The notes beneath the pieces are model-generated. The model saw nothing but the letters and a program-made list of their open reading frames with translations. It did no database searches and was not told the DNA's origin. Below, one piece after another: positions 7,364-16,400 of a stretch of DNA of 64,000 nt. Each line of letters starts with the position of its first letter. The stretch's first letter is position 1. The position numbers and the translations under genes are program-made. Source of the DNA: Floridanema aerugineum (lineage in GTDB: Bacteria > Cyanobacteriota > Cyanobacteriia > Cyanobacteriales > Aerosakkonemataceae); NCBI RefSeq assembly GCF_041929345.1, contig NZ_JBHFNQ010000170.1, forward strand, positions 1 to 64,000, in the 5' to 3' direction.

Positions 7364-9832
7364 ATGAATAATTTTAAGTTAAAAGTTCAAAAAGTTGAAC
7401 AAACTTGCTTATTTGAATTATCTTGGGGAAAAGGACAGCAGCTTTCTTGTAAAGTGAAATATCCTCAATTATTGACCACAATTTATCAAGAATGGCAAAG
7501 AATTTATCTCAGCTTTTATAAATCTTCGTTGCGGGGAAGAATAGAAGAAGGAGGTGGAATTGCTCCGCCTCCCATAGATTGGCACGCTAGGTTAGTACAA
7601 GCAGAAGCTAAACTTTTGTATGAGTTTCATTTTTGGTTACACAGTGCTGAACTTTTTGAAATTCGGCGCACGATCGCAAATAGCTTATTACTCACAACTA
7701 ACAATCAAGAAGGATTGAGTAATACAGCAAAAACAGTTAATGTATTTCTAACTTGCGAACCTTTAGAATTAGCTCGCTTACCTTGGGAAACCTGGGAAAT
7801 AAACGGAGAATTTACTACTAATATAGGAACCATCTCTATAATTAGAATGCCTCAGAACATTCACCAAGAAAATAGTCAAACTAAACTATCTAAAATTCAA
7901 CGTAAGAAACCAAGAATTTTAGCTATTTTAGGAGACGAGACAGGACTTAACTTTCCAACTGATAAACAAGCTGTTCTTAGCTGTAATAAAATAACAGAAA
8001 TTAAGTTTATCGGTTGGCAACCAGGAAGTTCCATTTCAGAATTGAAAGAAAGTATTTGTGCTAATTTAGCAGATGAACAAGGTTGGGATATATTATTTTT
8101 TGCTGGACATAGTAATGAAAGTCAATTAACTGGTGGTGAATTAGCGATCGCGCCAAACACCTCTTTATCAATTAGTGAAATTGCTCCTTATCTGCAAATT
8201 GCTCAAGCCAAAGGTTTACAATTTGCCTTATTTAATTCATGCAGTGGTATAAACATTGCCGAATCACTAATTGACTTAGGATTAAGCCAAGTAGTAGTAA
8301 TGCGAGAACCAATTCATAATGCTGTAGCACAAGCTTTTTTAGTAAAATTTTTGCAAGTTTTAGCAGCACATAAAAATGTTCAAGAAGCAATGGTTACAGC
8401 TTGCCAATACTTGAAATTAGAGCATAGTTTAACTTACCCTTCGGCTTTTTTAATTCCTTCGTTGTTTTGTCATCCAGAAGCAATTCTATTTCGCATTCCA
8501 ACTTCTGGTTGGAAGCAACGAATTAAACAAGTTTTACCGACAAAAACCGAAGCAATTATATTTACTACCTTAGCCTTTATTAGCTTGTTAGATCCGGTAC
8601 AGAACTTCCTACTAGAGAAGCGGATTCTTAGCCAAGCAATTTACCGTCAATTAACTGCACAAATTCCGCAAAATAGTCATCCACCTGTATTATTAGTGCA
8701 AATTGATGAAGAGTCAATTCGCCAAGCAAGAATTGCCGATCCTAAACCAATGGATCGGACTTATTTAGCTAAATTAGTAAATAAACTTTCTGCTTTAAAT
8801 GCTAGAGTTGTTGGGATAGATTATTTGTTAGATCGTCCTTTGGGAAAAAGCGATCGCATCCTCAATCAATCTCTTAAATCTGCGGTTAAAAAGCAACTAA
8901 ATCCTACTTGGTTCGTGTTTGCTTCTGTGCAGAATCATGATTTTAAATGGCTGAATGTCTTACCGGAAATAGCTAACAAAAATTGGAGCTTACAAGGTTA
9001 TATTAATCTAACTCATTGGTATGTAGAACCAATATTTCCCCAGAGTAAAACTAATTTTAAACTGCCTTTTTCTTATACATTAGCCTTAGCTTATAAAATA
9101 AATATTCAAGGTTTACCCCAAAAGCAATCAATTCAACCAAACTTAAGTAGTCAAAGTGAATTTATCTGGCAACTAAATGATTATCTAGAAACATTCACCC
9201 AAAAAAATTACCAAACTCTACTTTCCCCAAGAGCCCCAGTTAAAGAATTGACTAAATTTTCCTATAATTGGGGACAAACATGGTTACAGCCTATTTTCGA
9301 TTTTTCCATTCCCCCCGAACAAATTTATCAGACTATCCCGGCTTGGCAATTACTGAAAACTGCTCCTAACTCTTCTGAATTATCTAACATTCAACAACAA
9401 GTAATTATGATTGTTCCCGGAGGTTATGGTGAAGCCGGAGTGTTTCAAGAAGGACAAGATAATTTTGCTTTACCAAATGCTATAAGTTATTGGTTAAAAA
9501 CAAAGCAGCAAAGTCCTCGTCGCCAATTTACTGGTGGAGAAGCTCATGCTTATATGTTTCATCATTTCATTAACTCTTGGATTGTGATTCCTATACCTGA
9601 TTTATGGCTAATTCCTATGGCTGCGTTATTAGGAAAAATTGTAATTTTGGCAAATTTAAAACATCGTCTTCGAGAATTAATATTACTAACCGCGATCGCT
9701 ATCTATGGCATAATAAGCTTACAAATTTACTTAACATTTGCTATCTTGCTGCCTTGGTTTTTACCAGCAATAATGATGACAGTTTATATTCTACCTGTAT
9801 TACCAAGGAAGAAAACTTATGCTTCAAGTTAA
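7364..9832 (+). CDS. CHAT protease domain fused to a CHASE2 sensor and membrane segments
   Basis: 822 residues from ATG 7364 (a TTG two codons earlier is less likely). Residues about 120-375 form a CHAT (caspase-like) peptidase domain with the catalytic dyad visible as His249 (FFAGHSNES) and Cys293 (FNSCSGINIA). A membrane helix near 396-416 leads into a CHASE2 extracytoplasmic sensor domain (PVLLVQIDEESIRQA, LSALNARVVGIDYLLD) reaching to about 700, and at least two or three more membrane helices follow (about 725-810). The layout suggests a transmembrane receptor that passes an outside signal to a cytoplasmic cysteine protease. It overlaps the DUF928 gene by 14 bp. CHASE2 fused to CHAT in place of a kinase or cyclase is common in cyanobacteria but functionally undescribed. 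Confidence 0.85.
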   Translation: MNNFKLKVQKVEQTCLFELSWGKGQQLSCKVKYPQLLTTIYQEWQRIYLSFYKSSLRGRIEEGGGIAPPPIDWHARLVQAEAKLLYEFHFWLHSAELFEIRRTIANSLLLTTNNQEGLSNTAKTVNVFLTCEPLELARLPWETWEINGEFTTNIGTISIIRMPQNIHQENSQTKLSKIQRKKPRILAILGDETGLNFPTDKQAVLSCNKITEIKFIGWQPGSSISELKESICANLADEQGWDILFFAGHSNESQLTGGELAIAPNTSLSISEIAPYLQIAQAKGLQFALFNSCSGINIAESLIDLGLSQVVVMREPIHNAVAQAFLVKFLQVLAAHKNVQEAMVTACQYLKLEHSLTYPSAFLIPSLFCHPEAILFRIPTSGWKQRIKQVLPTKTEAIIFTTLAFISLLDPVQNFLLEKRILSQAIYRQLTAQIPQNSHPPVLLVQIDEESIRQARIADPKPMDRTYLAKLVNKLSALNARVVGIDYLLDRPLGKSDRILNQSLKSAVKKQLNPTWFVFASVQNHDFKWLNVLPEIANKNWSLQGYINLTHWYVEPIFPQSKTNFKLPFSYTLALAYKINIQGLPQKQSIQPNLSSQSEFIWQLNDYLETFTQKNYQTLLSPRAPVKELTKFSYNWGQTWLQPIFDFSIPPEQIYQTIPAWQLLKTAPNSSELSNIQQQVIMIVPGGYGEAGVFQEGQDNFALPNAISYWLKTKQQSPRRQFTGGEAHAYMFHHFINSWIVIPIPDLWLIPMAALLGKIVILANLKHRLRELILLTAIAIYGIISLQIYLTFAILLPWFLPAIMMTVYILPVLPRKKTYASS

Positions 9833-10523
9833 TTTATGGTTAATAGCTGTAATTTTAAGTGGAATCGGAATCCCTTTGAGCCAAAACTATAGCTTTGCCA
9901 AGTTAGCTGATTTTAAAATATTAATTACTCAAAAAACACCATCGGAAAATGCAAATTCTCAGTTACCTTGGGAAGATTTATACAATAGAGTACCTCCTCC
10001 GAGAGATGATATACCTGCGGGCTCTCGTGGAGATATCTGTGTCATAACTCCAGCTAAACCAGGGAAAATAGCAGTGGTTTGGAGCGATCGCCCTTTATTT
10101 CTTTGGCGTGGAAGTATTCGGAAAATGGAAGTCCGCCCTCGTAGTAATAAACAGGTGTTATGGAGTCAAACAGTTTCCGAAAATCAAAGTAGCATTATAT
10201 ACAATGGTGCGGTTTTAGAACCGGGACAAAGTTACGATTTAGTACTATTCAATCAACGTTCTGTACCAATTTTTCGAGTAACATTTCAGATAATGGAAAA
10301 AGAAAAAAGAGAACGCATTACCTCTGATTTAACTAATTTAGAGGCGCAGTTAAAACAAGAAGGTGCAACTGCGGAAAAAATTGCTTATGCAAAGGCTAAT
10401 TATTTTGCGTCTCGTGGAATGTGGGGAGATGTTTTACTTGAAGCATACAAAGTAGAAAAACCTTCTGATCCTTTGAGTAAGTTTAAGAATAGTGCTTTAG
10501 AACGATTTTGTCCACGCAATTAA
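9819..10523 (+). CDS. DUF928 family secreted protein
   Basis: 234 residues. Residues 1-28 form a signal peptide (MLQVNLWLIAVILSGIGIPL). The mature part has the DUF928 pattern: PPPRDDIPAGSRGD, CVITPAKPGKIAVVWSDRPL, FLWRGSIRKMEVRPRS and LEPGQSYDLVLFNQ, ending in a helical YAKANYFASRGMWGDVLLEA block. It is expected in the periplasm, next to the CHASE2 sensor domain. The start overlaps the upstream stop by 14 bp, so translation is probably coupled. Function is unknown. Its constant presence beside CHASE2 genes makes it a candidate ligand-binding or accessory partner of the sensor. Confidence 0.8.
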   Translation: MLQVNLWLIAVILSGIGIPLSQNYSFAKLADFKILITQKTPSENANSQLPWEDLYNRVPPPRDDIPAGSRGDICVITPAKPGKIAVVWSDRPLFLWRGSIRKMEVRPRSNKQVLWSQTVSENQSSIIYNGAVLEPGQSYDLVLFNQRSVPIFRVTFQIMEKEKRERITSDLTNLEAQLKQEGATAEKIAYAKANYFASRGMWGDVLLEAYKVEKPSDPLSKFKNSALERFCPRN

Positions 10524-10614
10524 AACTGTTTGGTGCATAGCTAACTTGCTGACAGAACTATAAAAAAGCAAGGAAATAGGTAGATAGTAAACGACAAAAC
10601 AGTTAAGGGATTAG

Positions 10615-10923
10615 ATGATGGTGATTAACTATACTCTAAATACTGAAACAACCACATTCAGAACGCAACCTACTTCTTCCGTAAAAAGTGCGATCGCGAA
10701 GCGTTGCGTTAGCAGTATCGCTCATTCAGTCAAACTAGGTTGGATCTTAGTCAATAAAAAGATTATTTCTCAAACTCAATTAGAATCGGTTTTGACTATT
10801 CAATTCCGTAATAATAAAAAATTAGGTGAATTATTACTTGAACACCAGCTAATTTCCCCTAATGAGTTACAGCAAGCTTTGAAGGAACAGTATTGGCGCA
10901 GAAATGGATATTGGGTGATTTAA
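10615..10923 (+). CDS. Small MshEN/GspE-N-like protein with an in-frame short repeat
   Basis: 102 residues. The second half (LGWILVNKKIISQTQLESVL, then NNKKLGELLLEHQLISPNEL and QQALKEQYW) is a single MshEN-like unit of the kind found at the N-terminus of type II/IV secretion ATPases, where it can bind cyclic-di-GMP or partners. No ATPase domain follows. Residues about 24-36 (KSAIAKRCVSSIAH) are encoded by a short dispersed repeat at 10690-10721, so this part was probably inserted later. The gene lies 91 bp after the DUF928 gene and 40 bp before the caspase gene, on the same strand. The MshEN assignment rests on pattern only. Confidence 0.55.
   Translation: MMVINYTLNTETTTFRTQPTSSVKSAIAKRCVSSIAHSVKLGWILVNKKIISQTQLESVLTIQFRNNKKLGELLLEHQLISPNELQQALKEQYWRRNGYWVI
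10690..10721 (+). repeat. Short dispersed repeat in frame within the MshEN-like gene
   Basis: GCGATCGCGAAGCGTTGCGT followed by TAGCAGTATCGC. This belongs to a family of GC-rich short repeats common in filamentous cyanobacteria and is stacked on a HIP1 site. It contributes about 11 codons and keeps the frame open. Confidence 0.5.
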
Positions 10924-10963
10924 TTTTAAAAGTGCTGAAGCTTGATCGGGTGTTTTTTTTACC

Positions 10964-13234
10964 ATGACTAGAATTAAACGACGTAACTTTTTGTACATGG
11001 TAAGTTGGGCGATCGCCAGCTTGGGTATAAGCCAATGTAAAATTAGGGAAAAAAACACTGCTTATTCTGTTTATTTAAATCGTGGTACTACTAATAGCTC
11101 CCGCCGATTAGCGTTACTTATAGGAATCAATAATTACGCTAGCAATAGTCAAATTACCACATTGCAAGGATGTCTCACTGACGTTGAATTACAACGAAAC
11201 TTACTAATTTATCACTTTGGCTTTAATCCTCAAGATATCTTAGTTTTAACCAATTCTCAAGCTACCCGTCAAGGTATTTTAACAGCCTTTGAAGAACATC
11301 TAATTAAGCAAGCAAAACCAGGCGATGTAGTAGTATTTCACTACTCAGGACATGGCTCACAAGTAGCTGACTCAGACCGTGATTTTCCCGATGGTCTTAA
11401 TAGTACCATTGTTCCTTTTGATAGTTCACGTCCTGCAAATAATTCAGGAGGAATTGTTCAAGACATTACCGGACGCACGCTATTTTTATTAATGAGTGCA
11501 TTACAAACGGAAAATGTTACTTTTGTTCTCGACTGCTGTCACTCAGGAGGAGCTAAAAGAGGTAATTTACAAGTTAGAGCAATTAAAGGTGGTCAAGAAT
11601 TTCAACCTTCACCAGAAGAAATCGCTTATCAACAAAAATGGCTATCTCGATTGAATTTAACCCCAGCTGAATTTAAACAACAAAGAAGAAAAGGAGTAGC
11701 CAAAGGAGTAGTAATTACAGCAACAAATCGCGATCAACTGGCTGCGGATTATCCTTTCAACGGTTTCAGTGCTGGTGCTTTTACTTATTTAATGAGTCAG
11801 CATTTATGGCAAGAAAATAGCCAACAACCGTTGAGAAAAATTTTACCAAACATTGGTCGCAGCACTAATCAACTTTCTTTCACAATGCAAACCCCAGAAT
11901 ACGAAATTAAACCCGGAAGCACCAACGACCAAAAACCAATTTATTTTCTTGATAAGGTAGCTAGCGCAGCAGAAGCACTAATTACTAAAATAGATGGTGA
12001 ATTTGTGGAAATGTGGTTGGGAGGGATTGATTCTGAAAGTTTAGCGGCTTTTGAAAAAGCTGCGATTTTTGCAGTAGTTGATGGTAATAATAGGACTATA
12101 GGAGAAATACAGATGGAATCTCGTCAAGGTTTAGTCGGACGAGGAAAACTTTTAAATAAAGTCTCCCAGGGAACTATACAACCAGGTGCATTTTGCTTAG
12201 AAATTGTCCGAGGAATTCCTCAGAACTTTAGTTTAAAAGTTGGTGTCGATCCATCGTTAGATAAAGATACAAAAATTGCTTTTAATGCTTTGTCAGCTTT
12301 ACCGCGCATTCAAGCTTTACCTCTGCAACAGGGAGAAGTACATTGCATTTTCGGTCGAATGACTGAAGCTTATCATCAAAAATTGCTATCTAGTAAAAAT
12401 TCTGCTCCACTTCCAGCTATAGGAAGCTTGGGTTTATTTTCAGTTGGCGGTGAAGTGATTAAAGATTCTTTTGGCGTGGCGGCAGAAACAGTTACAGATG
12501 CTATAAAAAGGTTACAAGCTAAGTTGAGAGCATTGCTAGCAATTCGCATGGTTAAAATGTCGCTCAATACTAATTCTTCTCGATTAAATGTTACAGCGAC
12601 TTTACAACGTTCTAATCAAAATGATGTATTGATTGGACAAGTGTTTCCTGTCCGAGGTGCAGAAGGTAAATTAACAAGTTCGACAAATATTTTGAGAAAT
12701 AATTCTTATTTTGAATCAGCAAAAATACCAGTGAATACGCCTGTAGAATTACAGATTATTAATAATGAAAACCGCGATCTTTTTGTTAGTGTCCTGGTAA
12801 TTAACTCACTGGGAGAAATGACAGTCATTTTTCCTAACCAATGGTCTTCACCTGGAGATGCAGCTAGGTTATCAGCAGGGGAAACGCTGTTATTTCCTGA
12901 GCCAAATTTAGATAAATTTTCTCTGCAAACTCAAGAACCTTTGGGAATGACGGAAGTTTTAATTATTATTAGTGTAACGCCTTTACGAAAAGCTTTGAAA
13001 GCTTTGCAGGCGATCGCCCAAAATCGTAGTCAACAAAGTGGCCCAATTGCTGTTTACACACCCATTGAAGTAATTGAAAATTTATTAGAAGATTTGGGTG
13101 AAAGCAGTAAATCTAATAATAAAGTACGTGGTAGCAATAATAACAATACAAGTTTGACAAAAAGCGAAAGTGTAACTAAACAAGTTGATACTACCCAGAT
13201 AGCAGCCATGTCGATTACATTTGAAGTAGTTTGA
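10964..13234 (+). CDS. Caspase-family (p20) peptidase with C-terminal DUF4384
   Basis: 756 residues. Residues 48-345 form a caspase-like domain with the catalytic pair His130 (HYSGHGSQVAD) and Cys192 (LDCCHSGG), as in bacterial orthocaspases. The stretch after about 550 fits DUF4384 (IINNENRDLFVSVLVINSLG, VIFPNQWSSPGDAARLSAGE). The N-terminus (KRRNFLYMVSWAIASLGI) resembles a twin-arginine signal, and the Cys at 25 is not in a good lipobox. It may therefore act in the periplasm or at the membrane. It lies between the CHAT-CHASE2 sensor and the giant TPR-CHAT protein, making three caspase-fold proteases in one series. Proteolytic activity is inferred from intact catalytic residues; the target is unknown. 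Confidence 0.85.
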   Translation: MTRIKRRNFLYMVSWAIASLGISQCKIREKNTAYSVYLNRGTTNSSRRLALLIGINNYASNSQITTLQGCLTDVELQRNLLIYHFGFNPQDILVLTNSQATRQGILTAFEEHLIKQAKPGDVVVFHYSGHGSQVADSDRDFPDGLNSTIVPFDSSRPANNSGGIVQDITGRTLFLLMSALQTENVTFVLDCCHSGGAKRGNLQVRAIKGGQEFQPSPEEIAYQQKWLSRLNLTPAEFKQQRRKGVAKGVVITATNRDQLAADYPFNGFSAGAFTYLMSQHLWQENSQQPLRKILPNIGRSTNQLSFTMQTPEYEIKPGSTNDQKPIYFLDKVASAAEALITKIDGEFVEMWLGGIDSESLAAFEKAAIFAVVDGNNRTIGEIQMESRQGLVGRGKLLNKVSQGTIQPGAFCLEIVRGIPQNFSLKVGVDPSLDKDTKIAFNALSALPRIQALPLQQGEVHCIFGRMTEAYHQKLLSSKNSAPLPAIGSLGLFSVGGEVIKDSFGVAAETVTDAIKRLQAKLRALLAIRMVKMSLNTNSSRLNVTATLQRSNQNDVLIGQVFPVRGAEGKLTSSTNILRNNSYFESAKIPVNTPVELQIINNENRDLFVSVLVINSLGEMTVIFPNQWSSPGDAARLSAGETLLFPEPNLDKFSLQTQEPLGMTEVLIIISVTPLRKALKALQAIAQNRSQQSGPIAVYTPIEVIENLLEDLGESSKSNNKVRGSNNNNTSLTKSESVTKQVDTTQIAAMSITFEVV

Positions 13235-13301
13235 AAAAAAGCATCAAGTTGGGTGCATACCTCCACCAATTGGAGAACTATAGCTAAATAAAAAGTCATA
13301 C

Positions 13302-13417
13302 TTAGGACTTAGGCAAAGTCTCTATAAGTAGGGTGTGTATAGTCTACGACATTCAAGAAAAGTGCTAACGTAACGCACCATGTCATTGCATTTATAGCCA
13401 GTGCGTAAGTCCTGATA
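13302..13417. repeat. 116-bp MITE-like element (TTAGGACTTA ... TAAGTCCTGA ends)
   Basis: Left end TTAGGACTTAGGCA (13302-13315), right end TGCGTAAGTCCTGATA (13402-13417); the arms are imperfect inverted repeats. No coding capacity. The same end sequence occurs alone near 4138-4150. It sits between the caspase and TPR-CHAT genes and may separate their transcription. Confidence 0.6.
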
Positions 13418-13454
13418 CCTGATACTACCCAATACTAGAGGCAAATTGAAAACT

Positions 13455-16400
13455 ATGAAACTTAAAATTAGACTCTTAGCGCTTTCTACACTTTTGGTAA
13501 CATTTAGCAATTTTAATTTTAGTTTCCCTACTTTAGCTGCTAATCCTACCACATCACCAAAATGTAGTAAAACTCCAAATTTTAGAGAAGAGTTTGCTAA
13601 CTCTAAGGAAACAGAGTTATCTGATCGATATGCCTCTAGTGTTATTGTCCAAATGTTAATTAGTACAAGTTTATTAAATATCGAAAGACCAACACGCAAT
13701 GATTCTTATGGAGGCAAAAAATTTCAACAATTATATAAAATATTAGAACAAGGTGTTTTGGTTACTAACACAATAGATAATCCTCGCTATAAAGCTGATT
13801 CTTTAACTTTATTAGCTGCTTTTTATAGAGCCGCTACAGAAAATCACCGATTTAAATATCCTCTCAGTTTATCCAGTAATTTAAATTATTCAGAAAATTT
13901 ATCAAGAGACTTAGCAGAAATCCAAAAATTAAAAAAAGCTTTTGACATCGAAAGTTTAAATTTACTTCATCAATCTTTTCAAGTTACTCAGGGAATAAAA
14001 GAACCCAAAAAAAAGATTAAAATATTAGGTAAAATAGCTAGCATATATGCAACTTTAGAACAATCAGAAAAAGCTGCTCAAATTCTAACTCAAATTGTTG
14101 AAATTACTAATACGATCGAAGATCGTAATCAAAGATCTATAGCATTATATGGAGTCGTTGAAAATTACGTAGATCCTGCACGAATTTTACAGATGCTACC
14201 TCAATCCATGAGGACACAGTTATATGACTTCCAAGAAAAGCCAGAACAACGTATTAACAGGCTAACTAATGCTCTCGAAATTGCCAATAAGATAGAAGTT
14301 AATGATTATAAATTTAATGTATTGGCTAAGATTGCTAATAAATATGCAACACTAAAACAGTACGACCAAGCGCTTCAAGTCGCTCGAAATATAGAAGATA
14401 TATCTCTTAAAAGCGAAGTATTAGCTCAAATTGTTCAATCCCATGCTGAAGTTAGACTAAATTGGGAACGATCAGTTAATCAAAATTTCAGGATTGCTGG
14501 AATAGAAACAGAACCGGAATCAAATAATGAATTACTAACCAAAGTTTTTCAAGTTATTAATGCTGTTAAAGATGTTCATAGTAAAGACATTATTTTAGGT
14601 GAAGTAGCTTGTGGTTATGTAGATGCTTCCAAAGATATTGAATTATCTATTTACCTCTATGAAAATAAATGGGTAACGGCATTTGCAGACGTAAGCGATC
14701 TGATAGATCAAGCTTTAACAATTGCTAATAATATCGAGAATCCTGATATTAAGTCTAAAACTTTAGCTTTAATGGCTTTTAAAGTTTCCAATTTATCATT
14801 TGGATTCTTTGGGAATTCTGAAGTTAAAAAACAATTAGTAAAACAACTGAAAAATCGATCGCTAATAATTGCTCATAATATCCCGGATTCGGAAATAAAA
14901 TATAAAACTTTAGGTGTAATAGCTTTTAATACAGCCAAATCTTCAATGGAATTATCACAGCCCATTACTACTAACAAAAAATCAGTAAAGGGCTTAGATG
15001 GAGAAATATTCACAATCGTCGATCAAATAAAAAACAATTATATTAAATCTGAAGTACTAGCTGAAATTGCTCTTGATTTTACAAAAGAGCGATACACTGG
15101 ATCGATGCTCAAAAAATATAGCCAAGCACTTGAAATAGTTAATAATATACAACTAATTTCTATAACAAACAGAACTTTGAGTAAAATTGCTGAAAATTAT
15201 GTCAACCGAATCAGGAATTCAAAACAAAACACAGAACAAAAAGATGAATACCTTGGACTATTATCACAAACACTGCAAATAGCAAAAAATCCTACCTATG
15301 AAAAAGCCTTACGCCCAATGATAGCAGATTTATATTTGGAAGTAGGAGAAATCGATCGCGCATTTCAACTTGTCAATGCTATGGACTATCATGAAATCAA
15401 ATTCAAATTGTTAGCTAAAGTAGCTACACAAAAAGCAATAGCTGGAGAAACTCAAACAGCAGATAGTATTTTCGCTAAAATGCTGCAAATAGCCGAAACC
15501 AAAAAAGATACCTATCAAAAAGCTTCGGCATTATATACAATAGCTACTGCATATAGAAATTCAGAACGATACGAGGAAGCATCGAAAATTATAACTCAGG
15601 CAAATTTTTTAGTTAAAAATATACAAAATATCCCTTTAACCAAAACCAGAAAAAATTCTGATAACATATTTACAATATTTTATCCTTCATTCAAAAACCC
15701 ACTTTCAAGGAATAATAATAACCAAAACTTTACTGATATAGAGTCACACAATCTGCTATTCCAAATCGATCGGTTTATTTCTGAGCTAAATCTGAGTGGT
15801 GAATACCAACCTGCTAAGCACTATAATCATAATTTACAAAGCTTGATCGCTGAAAGCAAATATGAGGAAGCTTTAGAATTAGTGCAACAGTCACGGGCGC
15901 GTGTGTTGGTAGATTTAATGAATCGTCCATCATCTCTTTTATCATATACGCCTGAATACTTCGAGCAATTAAAAGCTCATCCTACACCACCTCCACCAAA
16001 AATCGACCAAATTCGGAAAATTGCCAAAGAACGTCAAGCAACATTGGTTGAATACGCGATCGTTTATCGGGATAATCAAAGCCAAAATGTCACCCAAAAC
16101 AGCGAATCAGAATTATTCATTTGGGTTGTTAAACCTACTGGTGAAGTAGCATTTCGCAGAGTAAATCTTAGCTTTTTTAGTCAACAAAATATTTGGTTAG
16201 CGCAGTTAGCTTCTAATCCTCAGTTATTTGTGCGTGGATTAATGCAAGAACTGAATGTAAACGTCCAAAAAATTCATCCAGTATTCATAACCATAATTAT
16301 TTTGAGTCTTGGTAGTATTATTGGCATTGTTATATTGTATTTACGTTTATTATTTAGCCGAAAAGCTCCTCTTAATCGTCTGGTTAATTTTCCTAAAATA

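Noticed and set aside
10964..11040. Lipoprotein signal on the caspase protein
   Set aside because: The residue before Cys25 is Gln, which does not fit a lipobox; a Tat-like signal fits better.
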